From Ancylobacter sonchi (GTDB lineage Bacteria; Pseudomonadota; Alphaproteobacteria; Rhizobiales; Xanthobacteraceae), in contig NZ_JAHBGF010000036.1 in assembly GCF_018390695.1 (NCBI RefSeq), positions 62,001-126,000 of the forward strand: DNA of 64,000 nucleotides. The letters run 5' to 3'. Below, in pieces: positions 1 to 10,873 of this stretch; position 1 is the first letter of the stretch; every line of letters starts with the position of its first letter. The position numbers were made by a program, and so were the translations under genes. Under the pieces are notes generated by a model, which saw only the letters and a program-made list of their open reading frames with translations, made no database searches and was not told where the DNA came from.

Positions 1-670
<670 letters not shown>

Positions 671-720
671 TCCACGCCGGACCGGCGCCGGACCAGCGCC
701 TTGGTTGAAATCGCCGGTCC

Positions 721-2040
721 ATGCGCCTCATCGTCCACCTCACCGTCCTCTGCCTCGGCCTGCTGCTGGCGGGCTGCGGCTCGGTGATCGACGCCGATCA
801 GGCACGCATCTGCCGCGATATCGTCCCCGCCCTGTATGACGATGACGTGGTCATCGACGAGGTGTCGCTCGCCCCGGTTCCCGGCGCGGACGCGCTCAGA
901 TTGACCTATAGGGCGCGCCTCGGCTCGCGCGCGGTGCCGCACTGGGTCATCTGTTCCTTCGCCGGGCAGACCGGTGCCGCCCGCGCGACGCTGACCGCGC
1001 TCGACACGGATCGCGGCCCGCTAAGTGACGTGAAACTCTACATAATCAAGCGCTGGTGGCTGACCGCAGCGCCGTCCCGCGCACCACCGGCCGCCTGGCT
1101 GAGCCTATCGAAGCGGCAGGCCTACTGGCTGCAGCAGGCGATAAACGGCACCACCCTGGCCGGCATTTACGGCCTGGTCGCCACCGGTTTCGCCCTGGTG
1201 CACGGGCTGCTGGGCCGCATCAATCTCGCCTTCGGGGAAATCGCCGTCGCCGGCGGCGTCTATCTGCTCATCGCGGTTGGTCTCGAAAGCCTGGCCGGAC
1301 GGCTCGGCCCCGGCACGCTGGGGCTTGCGGTGGCCATCGGGATTCTGTTTGCAATGTCAATCAGTTGGCTGGTAGGTCGCCAGGTCGTCGTGCCGCTCGC
1401 CACCTCGACGACCTCGCCACAAACGGTGCTGATCGGCACCGTCGCCGTCGCCATCGTGCTGGCTGAGGCGGCGCGCATCACCGCGCCGGACCGGCTGAAC
1501 TGGCTGCCGCCGCTGCTCAACATTCCCGTCCCGCTCGCCGGCGAAACCGGCTTCGTCGCAACGGTGACGGCCGCGCAGATGCTCGCCGCCGGCATGAGCC
1601 TGACCGGCGCCTCCACTGTGCTGGGCCTGATGGAATTCACCCGTTTCGGCCGCGCCTGGCGCGCCCATGCCGACGATCCGCTGATGGCGGCGCTTCTCGG
1701 TGTTCGGGTTCCCGCCCTGCGCGACGGCACCTTCCTCATTGCCGGGGCCGCCGCAGGGCTTGCCGGCGCGGTCAGCGTGATCGCCTATGGTACGGTTCAA
1801 CCGGGTGAAGGCTTGGCCATCACGCTCAAAGCCTTGATTTCGGCCATTATCGGGGGCATTGGCTCTGTGCCGGGCGCCTTTCTCGGCGCCGTCATCGTCG
1901 CCGGCGTCGAAATCGTGTGGTCGGCGAGCTTCGATATCGTGTATCGCGATCTCGTCATCTATGCCCTTCTGGTCGCCTTTCTTGTCTTGAGGCCGGGCGG
2001 GCTTCTCAACAATGCGGCCCCACGGCCGCGCGAAATCTGA
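721..2040 (+). CDS. Lipoprotein-like N-terminal domain fused to LivH-type ABC permease
   Basis: A 439-aa protein of two unlike parts. Residues 1-19 form a signal peptide ending in a lipobox (LLAGC, Cys19), followed by ~110 residues of soluble, Cys-containing sequence without recognisable family. From about residue 134 the protein is a membrane permease of the LivH (branched-chain amino acid ABC transporter) family, with helices such as GLVATGFALVHGLLG and the typical C-terminal IGGIGSVPGAFLGAVIVAGVE. No partner LivM, LivG/F ATPase or binding protein is nearby. If the lipobox is processed, the permease would carry a lipidated periplasmic domain. The frame is open throughout and has no internal stop, so this is a real fusion in the sequence, not an inferred one. 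ilvA starts 8 bp downstream. Confidence 0.8.
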   Translation: MRLIVHLTVLCLGLLLAGCGSVIDADQARICRDIVPALYDDDVVIDEVSLAPVPGADALRLTYRARLGSRAVPHWVICSFAGQTGAARATLTALDTDRGPLSDVKLYIIKRWWLTAAPSRAPPAAWLSLSKRQAYWLQQAINGTTLAGIYGLVATGFALVHGLLGRINLAFGEIAVAGGVYLLIAVGLESLAGRLGPGTLGLAVAIGILFAMSISWLVGRQVVVPLATSTTSPQTVLIGTVAVAIVLAEAARITAPDRLNWLPPLLNIPVPLAGETGFVATVTAAQMLAAGMSLTGASTVLGLMEFTRFGRAWRAHADDPLMAALLGVRVPALRDGTFLIAGAAAGLAGAVSVIAYGTVQPGEGLAITLKALISAIIGGIGSVPGAFLGAVIVAGVEIVWSASFDIVYRDLVIYALLVAFLVLRPGGLLNNAAPRPREI

Positions 2041-2048
2041 GTGGTTTC

Positions 2049-3275
2049 ATGACCTTACCCGTATCTCCCGCCGATATCGCCGCAGCTCGCCATGTGCTGA
2101 CCGGCGCGGTGCTGCGCACGCCCACGCTGCCGGCGCCGCGCCTGTCGGCGATTACGGGGGCGCACGTCTTCGTCAAGTACGAGAACCTGCAGGTCACCGC
2201 GAGCTTCAAGGAACGGGGTGCGCTGGTGAAGCTCGCCAGCCTCAGCGCCGAGGAGCGCGCGCATGGCGTGGTCGCCATGTCGGCCGGCAACCATGCGCAG
2301 GCGGTCGCCTATCACGCCGCCCGTCTCGGCATCCGCGCCACCATCGTCATGCCGAAGTTCACGCCGATCGTGAAGGTCGCCGCCACCGAGGCGCATGGCG
2401 CCCGCGTGGTGCTGCATGGCGAGACGGTGGCCGATGCCAGCGAGGAGGCCGATCGCCTCGCCCGCGCCGAGAACCTCGTCTGGGTGCATCCCTATGACGA
2501 TCGCCACGTCATCGCCGGCCAGGGCTCCATCGCCGCCGAGATGCTGGAGGACGCGCCGGATCTCGATGTCCTGCTGGTGCCGATCGGCGGCGGCGGGCTG
2601 ATCTCCGGCATGGCGGTGGCCGCCCGCCATGTCCGCCCCGACATCGAGTTGATCGGCGTCGAGACCACGCTCTACCCGTCGATGTGGAACGCGCTGCACC
2701 AGCAGAGCCTGCCCTGCGAGGGCACCACGCTCGCCGAGGGCATTGCGGTGAAGAATGTCGGCGCGCTCACCCGCGAGATCGTCTCGGCCCTGGTGTCGGA
2801 CGTGGTGCTGGTGGACGAGCCGACCTTCGAGCGGGCGGTGAACCTGTTCCTCACCCAGCAGAAGACCCTGGCCGAGGGCGCCGGCGCCGGCGGCCTCGCG
2901 GCGCTGCTGGCCGAGCCGGAACGCTATCGCGGCCGCAATGTCGGTCTCGTGGTCTCCGGCGGCAACATCGATCCGCGCACCGTCGCCTCGATCATGCTGC
3001 GGGAGCTTGAGCGCGAGGAGCGCATCGTCTCCTTCCGCTTCTCCATGCTCGACCGGCCGGGCGAGCTCGGCATCATCTCGACGCTGCTCGGCAAGCTCGG
3101 CGCCAACATTCTGGAAGTGGAGCACAAGCGCCATTTCCTCGATGTACACGCCAAGGGCGCGCGGCTCGACGTGACGGTCGAGACCCGCGACCGCGCCCAT
3201 GCAGACAATGTGCACCGGGCGCTGCTCGCCGACGGCATGGACGTGGTGCGCATCGACTGGCAGTCGGGCAACTAG
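2049..3275 (+). CDS. ilvA: Threonine ammonia-lyase (threonine deaminase)
   Basis: PLP enzyme converting L-threonine to 2-oxobutyrate, the first step toward isoleucine, or serving in threonine catabolism. The 408-aa product has the PLP lysine motif SFKERGA near residue 50, the glycine-rich phosphate-binding loop IGGGGLISG, and a single C-terminal ACT domain (from FRFSMLDRPGELGII) that would bind an allosteric amino acid. The frame is open 132 bp further upstream into the preceding gene, but the ATG at 2049 gives the natural N-terminus (MTLPVSPADI) and leaves an 8 bp gap. Length fits the single-ACT form rather than the ~510-aa E. coli enzyme, so biosynthetic and catabolic roles cannot be separated by sequence. 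Confidence 0.93.
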   Translation: MTLPVSPADIAAARHVLTGAVLRTPTLPAPRLSAITGAHVFVKYENLQVTASFKERGALVKLASLSAEERAHGVVAMSAGNHAQAVAYHAARLGIRATIVMPKFTPIVKVAATEAHGARVVLHGETVADASEEADRLARAENLVWVHPYDDRHVIAGQGSIAAEMLEDAPDLDVLLVPIGGGGLISGMAVAARHVRPDIELIGVETTLYPSMWNALHQQSLPCEGTTLAEGIAVKNVGALTREIVSALVSDVVLVDEPTFERAVNLFLTQQKTLAEGAGAGGLAALLAEPERYRGRNVGLVVSGGNIDPRTVASIMLRELEREERIVSFRFSMLDRPGELGIISTLLGKLGANILEVEHKRHFLDVHAKGARLDVTVETRDRAHADNVHRALLADGMDVVRIDWQSGN

Positions 3276-3352
3276 GCCTGACCGCCTGTGCAGGCTCTTG
3301 CCTGCGCGGCGCCCGAAGGCCATTTGTGAAGGGACCGTCCCTGGAGACCTCC

Positions 3353-3874
3353 ATGTCCGATCCCTTCGCATTTGGCGGCCCCGCCGAGTCCAGGCCCTAC
3401 GCCTACGATCCCGTCGCCGAGCCGGAATATTTCCGTGGCGTATTGTGGCGGCGCTTCTTTGCCTTTGTGATCGACGCACTGATCATCTGCGTGCCGATGG
3501 GCGTGGCGGCGCTGGTCATCTTCGTTTCCGGCTTCGTGACCTTCGGCCTCGGCTGGATGCTGTTCGGCCTCTTGAGCCCGGCCTTCGCCATCTGGGCGCT
3601 GGTCTATAGCGGACTGACGCTGGGCGGACGCGAATCGGCCACCATCGGCATGCGGGTGATGGAGATCGAGATGCGCCTCTGGTACGGCGCGCCGATGTAT
3701 TCGCTGCTCGCCGTGCTGAGCGTGGTGCTGTTCTGGGTCTCGTTCAGCGTGCTGACGCCTTTGGTGGTGATCATCGCCCTGTTCAACAGCCGCAAGCGTT
3801 TGCTGCACGATCTGCTGCTCGGCACCGTGGTCACCAACACCGAGGCCCGGGCGGGCGCGCTGCGCCGACGCTGA
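3353..3874 (+). CDS. RDD family integral membrane protein
   Basis: 173-aa membrane protein with three hydrophobic stretches. The RDD signature is recognisable from YFRGVLWRRFFAFVIDALII onward (Arg in the first helix region, Asp in FVIDALI). The C-terminal RKRLLHDLLLGTVVTNT is also typical. RDD proteins are poorly defined; some act in ion or solute transport. I place the start at the ATG at 3353 because it is preceded by GGAG at a suitable distance; an in-frame ATG 27 bp upstream is less likely. It lies between ilvA and bpt on the same strand. Confidence 0.85.
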   Translation: MSDPFAFGGPAESRPYAYDPVAEPEYFRGVLWRRFFAFVIDALIICVPMGVAALVIFVSGFVTFGLGWMLFGLLSPAFAIWALVYSGLTLGGRESATIGMRVMEIEMRLWYGAPMYSLLAVLSVVLFWVSFSVLTPLVVIIALFNSRKRLLHDLLLGTVVTNTEARAGALRRR

Positions 3875-3957
3875 CACATTCACGCGATACGCATTTCTGC
3901 CTTTGACGCCGGGACCGGCTCGCGCGATCCTCTCAGTAGTCGAACATCGAAACGGCC

Positions 3958-4713
3958 GTGACGGAACACTCTCGCGATACGCCGCAATTCTACCTGACGG
4001 CTCCCTCTCCTTGCCCCTATCTGCCGGGTCGCGAGGAGCGCAAGGTGTTTACCCATTTGGTCGGCGAGCGGGCGACCCAGCTCAACGACGTGCTGACGCA
4101 TGGCGGCTTCCGGCGCAGCCAGTCCATCGCCTATCGCCCGGCCTGCGAGCATTGCCGGGCCTGCGTGTCGGTGCGCATCGTCGTCAACGACTTCCAGCCG
4201 TCACGCCGTTTCCGCCGGGTGGCCAAGCACAATGACGACCTCGTCGGCGACATGCGGGCGGCGGTGCCCACCGCCGAGCAATATTCGCTGTTCCGCGCCT
4301 ATCTCGACAGCCGCCATGGCGATGGCGGCATGGCCGACATGACCGTGCTCGACTACGCCATGATGGTCGAGGACAGCCATGTTCGGACCCGGCTGGTGGA
4401 ATACCGCCGGCGCGGCCCGGATACCGCCATCCATGGGCGCGGACAGGGTGCGCTCTATGCGGTGGCACTGACCGACGTCCTCGCCGACGGCCTGTCCATG
4501 GTCTACTCGTTCTATGAGCCGGACGAAGCCGCGCGCTCGATCGGCACCTACGTCATCCTCGATCACGTCGCCAAGGCCAAGGCGATGGGCCTGCCCTATG
4601 TCTATCTCGGCTACTGGGTCGATGGCTCCACGAAGATGGGCTACAAGAGCCAGTTCCTGCCGCAGGAGCGCCTGACCGCGCATGGCTGGGAGCGGGTCGC
4701 TGCCGCCGAATAG
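3958..4713 (+). CDS. bpt: Aspartate/glutamate leucyl-tRNA-protein transferase
   Basis: 251-aa member of the Bpt/ATE family, which transfers an amino acid (leucine in bacterial Bpt) from tRNA to proteins with N-terminal Asp or Glu, creating an N-degron for ClpS/ClpAP. Recognisable features are the N-terminal [16 protein letters not shown], the Cys-rich [15 protein letters not shown], and the C-terminal [18 protein letters not shown]. The reading frame starts with GTG at 3958; no better ATG precedes the conserved [15 protein letters not shown] convergent gap of 82 bp separates it from parC. Confidence 0.93.
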   Translation: MTEHSRDTPQFYLTAPSPCPYLPGREERKVFTHLVGERATQLNDVLTHGGFRRSQSIAYRPACEHCRACVSVRIVVNDFQPSRRFRRVAKHNDDLVGDMRAAVPTAEQYSLFRAYLDSRHGDGGMADMTVLDYAMMVEDSHVRTRLVEYRRRGPDTAIHGRGQGALYAVALTDVLADGLSMVYSFYEPDEAARSIGTYVILDHVAKAKAMGLPYVYLGYWVDGSTKMGYKSQFLPQERLTAHGWERVAAAE

Positions 4714-4795
4714 GCGACAACCCCAGCCTTTCCATTAGCCAACGAAGCTCTAAAACAGCAGGCCAACACTTTGCGAGACAAGGCTTCCTGCTTCG

Positions 4796-7027
4796 TCAAA
4801 ACCGATTGTTGCGCGGGAAACCCTTAGGCGGCAAACGACCGGCACTGGCCCGTTCGCCACGCCATTCCGTCAGGTCCGCCACCGTCCAGGTACGTCCCGA
4901 CGTATCCACCCAGGTCAGGCCATCGGCGAGCGTGAATACCTTGAGGTCGGACATCTGCCCGTCCTTGTAGCGCTGCAGCCGAACGCCGCGCCCGCGCGTC
5001 ATCTCCGGGATCTGCGACAGCGGGAACACCAGCAGCTTGCGGTTCTCGCCGATCACCGCGACGCTGTCGCCGGCAGCGACCACCAGCCGGGCAGCGTCCT
5101 GTGCGTCGACGGTCAGCACCTGCTTGCCCTTGCGGGTATTGGCGACGCATTCGTCCTCGGCGACGACGAAGCCCCTGCCCTCCTTCGCCACCACCAAGAG
5201 CTTGCGCCCGCCCTGATAGGGCTGAACGTCGACCACGTCGGCTTCCTGCTCGAGGTCAATCGACAGGCGCAGCGGTTCGCCATGGCCACGCCCGCCCGGC
5301 AGCTTGGAAGCGTCGAGCGTATAGAAGCGGCCATTGGTGGCGAAGACCAAGAGCTTGGAGGTGGTCTCGGCGAAGAAGCTCAGCTTGAGCTGGTCGTCGC
5401 CCTTGAAGGCCAGCGAGGAGAGGTCCGCGACATGCCCCTTCAGCGCACGGATCCAGCCCTTCTGCGAGACGACGACGGTGATCGGCTCGCGCTCCACCAG
5501 CGCCTCGCTCACCGCGTCGGCGCCATGGGCGGCCGCCTCGCCGAAATCGGTGCGGCGCCGGCCGAGCTCGGTGTCCGGCCCGAACGCCTTGCGGGTCTCG
5601 CTGATCTGCCAGGCCACCGTCTTCCACTGGCGCGCCTCGGAGCCGAGCAGTTTCTCGATGCCGTCCTTCTCTTTGGACAGCGCGTCGTGCTCCTTGCGGA
5701 TCTCGAATTCCTCGAGCCGGCGCAAGGACCGCAGGCGCATGTTGAGGATAGCCTCGGCCTGTACCTCGGTGAGTTCGAAGCGCGCCATCAAAGCGGGCTT
5801 CGGCTCGTCCTCCTCGCGGATGATGCGGATCACCTCGTCGAGGTTGAGATAGGCGATCAGATAGCCGCCAAGCACTTCCAGCCGGTGCTCGATCTCGGCC
5901 AGCCGGTGGCGCGAGCGGCGCAGCAGCACGTCACGGCGATGGTCCAGCCATTCGCGCAGCGCCTCGGCGAGGCTGACCACCTTCGGCACCAGCCCGCCGA
6001 CCAGCACGTTCATGTTGAGCGGGAAGCGCGTCTCGAGCTCGGTGAGCTTGAACAGGCTCTCCATCATCAGCTCGGCGTCGACATTGCGCGCCCGCGGCTC
6101 CAGCACGAGGCGTACATCCTCGGCGGATTCGTCGCGCACATCGGCGAGCAGCGGCAGCTTCTTCTCGTTGAGAAGGTCGGCAATCTTCTCGACCAGCCGC
6201 GACTTGGCGACGCCGTACGGGATCTCGGTGACGACGACGACATAGGTGCCGCGCCCGGTCTCCTCCTTGTGCCAGCGCGCGCGCAGGCGGAAGCCGCCGC
6301 GGCCGGTGGCATAGGCATCCGCCATAGAGGCGGGGGATTCGATCACCACGCCGCCGGTCGGGAAGTCCGGCCCCTTCACATAGGCGAGCAGGTCGTCGGT
6401 GGTCGCCTGCGGGTGCTCGATCAGGTGCAGGCAGGCGTCGAACAGCTCGGCGGCGTTGTGCGGCGGGATCGAGGTCGCCATGCCCACCGCGATACCGGTC
6501 GAGCCGTTGGCTAGCAGGTTGGGGAAGCCGCCCGGCAGTACCACCGGCTCTTCCGCCGTGCCGTCATAATTGGGACGGAAGGTGACCGCGTCCTCATCGA
6601 TGCCGTCGAGGATCAGCCGCGCCACCTCGGTCAGCCGCGCCTCGGTGTAGCGCTCGGCCGCGGCATTGTCGCCGTCGATATTGCCGAAATTGCCTTGGCC
6701 GTCGACCAGCGGATAGCGCTGGGCGAAATCCTGCGCCAGGCGCACCATGGCATCGTAGATCGCCATGTTGCCGTGCGGATGGAAGGAACCCATCACGTCG
6801 CCGACGATCTTGGCGCTCTTGCGGAAGCCGCCGCCGGGATCGAGGCGCAGCAGCCGCATGCCGTAGAGGATGCGGCGATGCACCGGCTTCAGCCCGTCAC
6901 GCGCATCCGGCAGCGCCCGGTGCATGATGGTCGACAGCGCATAGGCGAGATAGCGCTCCTCGAGCGCGGCCTTCAGGCCGACAGGCTCGATGATGCCGTC
7001 GTCAGTCGGAATCGGTCCCTCTCCCAT
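4796..7027 (-). CDS. parC: DNA topoisomerase IV subunit A
   Basis: 743-aa type IIA topoisomerase subunit that cuts and rejoins DNA during decatenation of daughter chromosomes, working with ParE (not in this window). The breakage-reunion domain contains [21 protein letters not shown] and the catalytic tyrosine at Tyr127 in [11 protein letters not shown]. The C-terminal ~240 residues form the degenerate beta-pinwheel, without a canonical GyrA box, which favours ParC over GyrA. It is the last gene of the minus-strand block, 99 bp downstream of recO. Confidence 0.95.
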   Translation of the reverse strand: MGEGPIPTDDGIIEPVGLKAALEERYLAYALSTIMHRALPDARDGLKPVHRRILYGMRLLRLDPGGGFRKSAKIVGDVMGSFHPHGNMAIYDAMVRLAQDFAQRYPLVDGQGNFGNIDGDNAAAERYTEARLTEVARLILDGIDEDAVTFRPNYDGTAEEPVVLPGGFPNLLANGSTGIAVGMATSIPPHNAAELFDACLHLIEHPQATTDDLLAYVKGPDFPTGGVVIESPASMADAYATGRGGFRLRARWHKEETGRGTYVVVVTEIPYGVAKSRLVEKIADLLNEKKLPLLADVRDESAEDVRLVLEPRARNVDAELMMESLFKLTELETRFPLNMNVLVGGLVPKVVSLAEALREWLDHRRDVLLRRSRHRLAEIEHRLEVLGGYLIAYLNLDEVIRIIREEDEPKPALMARFELTEVQAEAILNMRLRSLRRLEEFEIRKEHDALSKEKDGIEKLLGSEARQWKTVAWQISETRKAFGPDTELGRRRTDFGEAAAHGADAVSEALVEREPITVVVSQKGWIRALKGHVADLSSLAFKGDDQLKLSFFAETTSKLLVFATNGRFYTLDASKLPGGRGHGEPLRLSIDLEQEADVVDVQPYQGGRKLLVVAKEGRGFVVAEDECVANTRKGKQVLTVDAQDAARLVVAAGDSVAVIGENRKLLVFPLSQIPEMTRGRGVRLQRYKDGQMSDLKVFTLADGLTWVDTSGRTWTVADLTEWRGERASAGRLPPKGFPRNNRF

Positions 7028-7126
7028 GGTCCCTCGCTAGCGCGAATAGGCGACAAGAACAAGACGCGAACACGCTGGGCGTGACGCTATCCAAAGGCTT
7101 GTGGCGTCAAAGAAACAGTGCCCCGC

Positions 7127-7873
7127 CTACAGCTCCCGCCGCCGGGCCGGCACCTCGCGCAGCACCGCCTGGAGGAAGGCCGCCCGCGCGTCAGGCATCG
7201 GCGCCCCCCGCGGCTCGAACACCCGGCGGGCGAGGAAATAGCCGGTCAACTCGAAGGCGGCGCGCAGATCGTCCCCGATCGGCGCCTCCGCCACCTCGCC
7301 GATGAGGAAGAAGGGCAGCGGGAAGAGTTGCGCCCGCCATGGCTCGCCGGCATCGCGGCTCACCGCCCGGCCGGATTTCGGCGAGACATAGAGTAGGTCG
7401 TTGCGCCCGCCGGTCGCCGCGCAGCTGTCGAGCTCGAGCCCGAAGCCGAGTTCGGCCAGCATGGCGAGCTCGAAGCGCGCCAGCAGCATGCCGGCCAACG
7501 ACGGCTCGTCGAGATGCTCGATCACCGCCTCCAGCGTCGCATAGAGCTCGGGATGCGGGTCGCGCTCGGGCAGTTGCCGGACCAGGCTGCCGAGATGGCT
7601 GATCGCGAAGGCCGAATGCGCCCGCTGCATCAGCCGCTCGGCGCGCGCCTGCGTGACCTCCAGGGTGAAAGCACCAAGCTGCTCGTCGAGCCGCGCCCGC
7701 CAGGCGACCTGCACACTGTTGCCCGGCTGCAGCGAGGGCGCCTGCCGGCGCGATCCGCCGCCGCGCACCAAGCCAAGATGGCGCCCATGCGAGGCGGTGA
7801 GCAGCTCGACGATGGCATTCGCCTCGCCATGCCGGCGAAGCCCCAGGATGATGCCGTCGTCGGTCCATTCCAT
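7127..7873 (-). CDS. recO: DNA repair protein RecO
   Basis: 248-aa recombination mediator that, with RecR, loads RecA onto SSB-coated gaps. The N-terminal OB fold is recognisable from [21 protein letters not shown]; the LxxLxxR-type helical core and the region around Cys in [24 protein letters not shown] match the family. Its start lies 30 bp downstream of the era stop, consistent with the common era-recO pairing. Confidence 0.93.
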   Translation of the reverse strand: MEWTDDGIILGLRRHGEANAIVELLTASHGRHLGLVRGGGSRRQAPSLQPGNSVQVAWRARLDEQLGAFTLEVTQARAERLMQRAHSAFAISHLGSLVRQLPERDPHPELYATLEAVIEHLDEPSLAGMLLARFELAMLAELGFGLELDSCAATGGRNDLLYVSPKSGRAVSRDAGEPWRAQLFPLPFFLIGEVAEAPIGDDLRAAFELTGYFLARRVFEPRGAPMPDARAAFLQAVLREVPARRREL

Positions 7874-7903
7874 CGCGGCGCCCTGCCCCGCTTCCGCGCC
7901 GGG

Positions 7904-8842
7904 CTAGTCGGAGCCGGGGAATTCGAGCCCCATCTCGCGATAGCGCTCGGGATCATCGGCCCAGTTTTCGCGCACCTTCACGAACAGGAAGAGATGCACG
8001 GGCTGCTCCACGATCTCGGTCAGCTCCTTGCGCGCCGCCATGGAGATCGCCTTGATGGTCTCGCCGCCCTTGCCGAGCACGATCTTCCGCTGGCTCTCGC
8101 GCTCCACGAAGATGGTCTGCTCGATGCGCACCGAGCCGTCCTTGCGCTCCTGCCAGCTGTCGGTCTCCACCGTCGAGCGGTAGGGCAACTCCTCGTGCAG
8201 GCGATGGAACAGCTTCTCGCGGGTGATCTCGGCAGCCAGCATGCGCATCGGCGCGTCGGAGATCTGGTCCTCCGGATAGAGCCACGGCCCCTCCGGCAGC
8301 ACCTCGACCAGCCATTTGCGCAGCTCGGCGAGCCCGTCGCCGGCCAGCGCCGACACCATGAACAGCCGGTCGAAGGCCAGCTGTTCGGCCACCTTGGCGG
8401 CGAGTTCCAGCAGGCTCTCGCGCTTGACCAGGTCGATCTTGTTGAGGACGACCGCGCGCGGACGCCGCACCTCGGCGAGGCCGCGCAGGATCGCCTCGAC
8501 CTCCTCGGTGATGCCCACGCGGGCGTCGATGAGCAGCGCCACCGCATCGGCATCGCCGGCCCCGCCCCAGGCGGAGCGCACCATCGCCTTCTCCAGCCGG
8601 CGCTTGGGCGCGAAGATGCCGGGCGTGTCGACCAGCACGATCTGCGTGGTGCCTTCCAGCGCGATGCCGCGCACCAGCGCGCGCGTCGTCTGCACCTTGT
8701 GCGAGACGATCGACACCTTGGTGCCGACCAGCGCATTGGTCAGCGTCGACTTGCCGGCATTCGGCGCGCCGATCAGGGCGACGAAGCCGCAGCGTGTGGC
8801 GGCTTCAGGCGTGGCGCCGGGACCGGCGTCTGTATCGTTCAT
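7904..8842 (-). CDS. era: GTPase Era
   Basis: 312-aa GTPase that binds the 3' end of 16S rRNA and acts in 30S maturation. It has G1 GAPNAGKST, G3 DTPG, G4 NKID and a C-terminal KH domain with KIVLGKGGETIK. The frame is open 84 bp further upstream, but the ATG at 8842 gives MNDTDAGPG, with the conserved GFVALIGAPNAGKS soon after. This ATG overlaps the rnc stop by one base (TGATG), implying translational coupling. Confidence 0.96.
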   Translation of the reverse strand: MNDTDAGPGATPEAATRCGFVALIGAPNAGKSTLTNALVGTKVSIVSHKVQTTRALVRGIALEGTTQIVLVDTPGIFAPKRRLEKAMVRSAWGGAGDADAVALLIDARVGITEEVEAILRGLAEVRRPRAVVLNKIDLVKRESLLELAAKVAEQLAFDRLFMVSALAGDGLAELRKWLVEVLPEGPWLYPEDQISDAPMRMLAAEITREKLFHRLHEELPYRSTVETDSWQERKDGSVRIEQTIFVERESQRKIVLGKGGETIKAISMAARKELTEIVEQPVHLFLFVKVRENWADDPERYREMGLEFPGSD

Positions 8843-9558
8843 CAATTTACCCGTTCGAGAAACGCGGCGGCCGCAGCCTTCTGGGCGCCCTGCTTGGAGG
8901 AACCGACGCCCTCCATCGGCTCCCATCCCGGCACTTCGACCGCAATGCGGAACTGTGGATTATGATCCGGTCCCTCGCGCTCGACCAGACGATAATGCGG
9001 CGGCGGCAATCCGCGCGCCTGCGCCCATTCCTGCAAGGCCGTCTTGGGGTCGCGCCCGGCGCTGCCGTGTCGCTGCAGCCGGGGCCGCCAGAAACGCTCC
9101 ACCAGCTTTTCCGCCGCCGGGAAACCGGCATCGAGATAGACCGCCGCCAGCACCGCCTCGGTGATGTCGGCGAGGATGGCCTGCCGGTGGCGCCCGCCGG
9201 TGCGTTCCTCGCCGGCGCCGAGCCGGACGAAGGGAGCGATCCCCATCTCCTGCGCCACCTCGGCACAGGCCTCCTCGCAGACGAGGTCGGAAAGCCGCCG
9301 CGACAGCTCGCCTTCCTCGGCATCGGGATAGGCGCGGTAAAGCATGTCGGAGACCACAAGCCCGAGCACGTGGTCTCCGAGGAATTCCAGCCGCTGATAG
9401 GATTTCACCCGCGCCCGGCTGCCCTGCACCCCGGTCACCGCGCTGATATGGGTCAGCGCCAGCGCGAGGTGTCCGATATCGGCGAAGACGTGGCCGAGCG
9501 ACTGCTCCAGAGCGCCGAGCCCGTCGCGGGCGCCGCCCTCTTTGGAAGCGCGGCTCAT
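8842..9558 (-). CDS. rnc: Ribonuclease III
   Basis: 238-aa double-strand-specific endoribonuclease for rRNA and mRNA processing. The signature region RLEFLGDHVLGLVVSDMLY and second acidic site DITEAVLAAVYLDAG define the catalytic domain; the C-terminal ~70 residues are a dsRNA-binding domain ending in GAQKAAAAAFLE. The signature commonly reads GDSVL, so the His in GDHVL is a mild variant. The start at 9558 overlaps the lepB stop by 4 bp (ATGA), preferred to a start 51 bp upstream that would run far into lepB. Confidence 0.95.
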   Translation of the reverse strand: MSRASKEGGARDGLGALEQSLGHVFADIGHLALALTHISAVTGVQGSRARVKSYQRLEFLGDHVLGLVVSDMLYRAYPDAEEGELSRRLSDLVCEEACAEVAQEMGIAPFVRLGAGEERTGGRHRQAILADITEAVLAAVYLDAGFPAAEKLVERFWRPRLQRHGSAGRDPKTALQEWAQARGLPPPHYRLVEREGPDHNPQFRIAVEVPGWEPMEGVGSSKQGAQKAAAAAFLERVN

Positions 9559-10310
9559 CGCACGAAGGAGAAGATGCGGTCCCAGCGTACCGTCCAGGGC
9601 CACTTCCACACCTGCCAGGCCGCCTCGCCTTCCTTCACCGAGAAGAAGATCATCTGCGCGCGGCCGATCAGGTTCTCATAGGGCACGTAGCCGACCTGGC
9701 TGAGCACCCGCGAATCGGTGGAATTGTCGCGGTTGTCGCCCATCATGAAATAATGGCCGGGCGGCACCTGGTAGACGGGCGTGTTGTCGTAGAAGCCGTT
9801 ATCGACGAGATCGAGCGTGTTGTAGCTGACGCCGTTGGGCAGCGTCTCGCGCCACACCTTCACGCGCTGCACGCGGCCACCGCCCTCGTCGTCCATCCAG
9901 TAGCCGGCATCCTCGCGCTTCACCGGCTCGCCGTTGATGTGCAGCACGCCGCCGATCATCTGGATCTGGTCGCCCGGCAGGCCGATGACGCGCTTGATGT
10001 AATCGGTGCTCTCGTCGCGCGGCAGCTTGAACACCACCACGTCGCCACGGTTCGGCGTCGAGCCGAGGATGCGCCCGTCGAACAGCGGCGGCGAGAGCGG
10101 CAGCGAGAAGCGGCTATAGCCGTAGCTGAACTTCGACACGAAGAGATAGTCGCCGACCAGCAGCGTCTCCTTCATCGAGCCGGATGGAATGTTGAATGGC
10201 TGGAACAGGAAGGTGCGGATGATGAGGGCGATCAGAAAGGCCTGTAGAATGACCTTGGCCGTTTCGCCCAGGCCGCCTTCCTTCTTCTTCGGTTCGGTCG
10301 TTGCGCTCAT
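9555..10310 (-). CDS. lepB: Signal peptidase I
   Basis: 251-aa inner-membrane protease that removes signal peptides of Sec and Tat substrates. A single N-terminal helix (ILQAFLIALIIRTFLF) is followed by the catalytic serine in PSGSMKETLLVGD, the catalytic lysine in DYIKRVIGLPGD, and the box E motif GDNRDNSTDSR. The chosen ATG at 10310 gives MSATTEPKKKEGG; upstream in-frame sequence is not protein-like. It is translationally coupled to rnc, and lies 122 bp after acpS. Confidence 0.96.
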   Translation of the reverse strand: MSATTEPKKKEGGLGETAKVILQAFLIALIIRTFLFQPFNIPSGSMKETLLVGDYLFVSKFSYGYSRFSLPLSPPLFDGRILGSTPNRGDVVVFKLPRDESTDYIKRVIGLPGDQIQMIGGVLHINGEPVKREDAGYWMDDEGGGRVQRVKVWRETLPNGVSYNTLDLVDNGFYDNTPVYQVPPGHYFMMGDNRDNSTDSRVLSQVGYVPYENLIGRAQMIFFSVKEGEAAWQVWKWPWTVRWDRIFSFVR

Positions 10311-10432
10311 GTGCTTTCCGCTAGGCCGCGCTTCGGCTGCCGCCGGCACGGCACCCCTGTATCGAGGCCATCGGGCTCCTATAGCCGCTCGCCACGCCTG
10401 CGGCAACGCGCGCTCTTCACGATCGCCGGAGC

Positions 10433-10852
10433 TTACGCTCCGGGACTTGGCGACCCGCTCGGCACCGCGCTGATGATCACGAAGGCCTGGGCGATCGGCC
10501 CGTCATCGGTGATGGTCAGATCGATGCGCGCCTCGTAGCCCGGCGGCGTCATCGCCTCGAGCCGCGCCTTGGCACCGCCGGTCAACAGCAGGGTGGGACG
10601 GCCGGACGGCAGGTTCACCACCCCCATGTCGCGCCAGAACACGCCCTGCGACAGCCCGGTGCCGAGCGCCTTGGAGCATGCCTCCTTAGCGGCGAAGCGC
10701 TTGGCGTAGCTCTCGGCCCGGCGCACCCGCCGGTCCGACTTCGCCCGCTCGACCGGGGTGAACACGCGCTCGACGAAACGCTCGCCGTGGCGCTCCAGCA
10801 CCTCGGCGACGCGGCGGGCGTCGGTGATGTCGGAGCCGATACCCAGGATCAT
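10433..10852 (-). CDS. acpS: Holo-[acyl-carrier-protein] synthase
   Basis: 139-aa phosphopantetheinyl transferase that moves 4'-phosphopantetheine from CoA to apo-ACP. The N-terminal [20 protein letters not shown] contains the metal-binding Asp, and [15 protein letters not shown] contains the second signature. It follows pdxJ with a 21 bp gap, the common pdxJ-acpS pairing. A perfect 7-bp inverted repeat spans its stop codon. Confidence 0.95.
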   Translation of the reverse strand: MILGIGSDITDARRVAEVLERHGERFVERVFTPVERAKSDRRVRRAESYAKRFAAKEACSKALGTGLSQGVFWRDMGVVNLPSGRPTLLLTGGAKARLEAMTPPGYEARIDLTITDDGPIAQAFVIISAVPSGSPSPGA

Positions 10853-10873
10853 GCCGCCCTCGCCCGTTCCACC

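Noticed and set aside
4742..4796. Possible terminator between bpt and parC (ACGAAG...CCTGCTTCGT)
   Set aside because: Pairing needs a ten-base bulge and has no adjacent T-run, so I do not call it.
5282..6514. A 410-codon plus-strand open frame antisense to parC
   Set aside because: Shadow of parC; no recognisable protein features or ribosome site.
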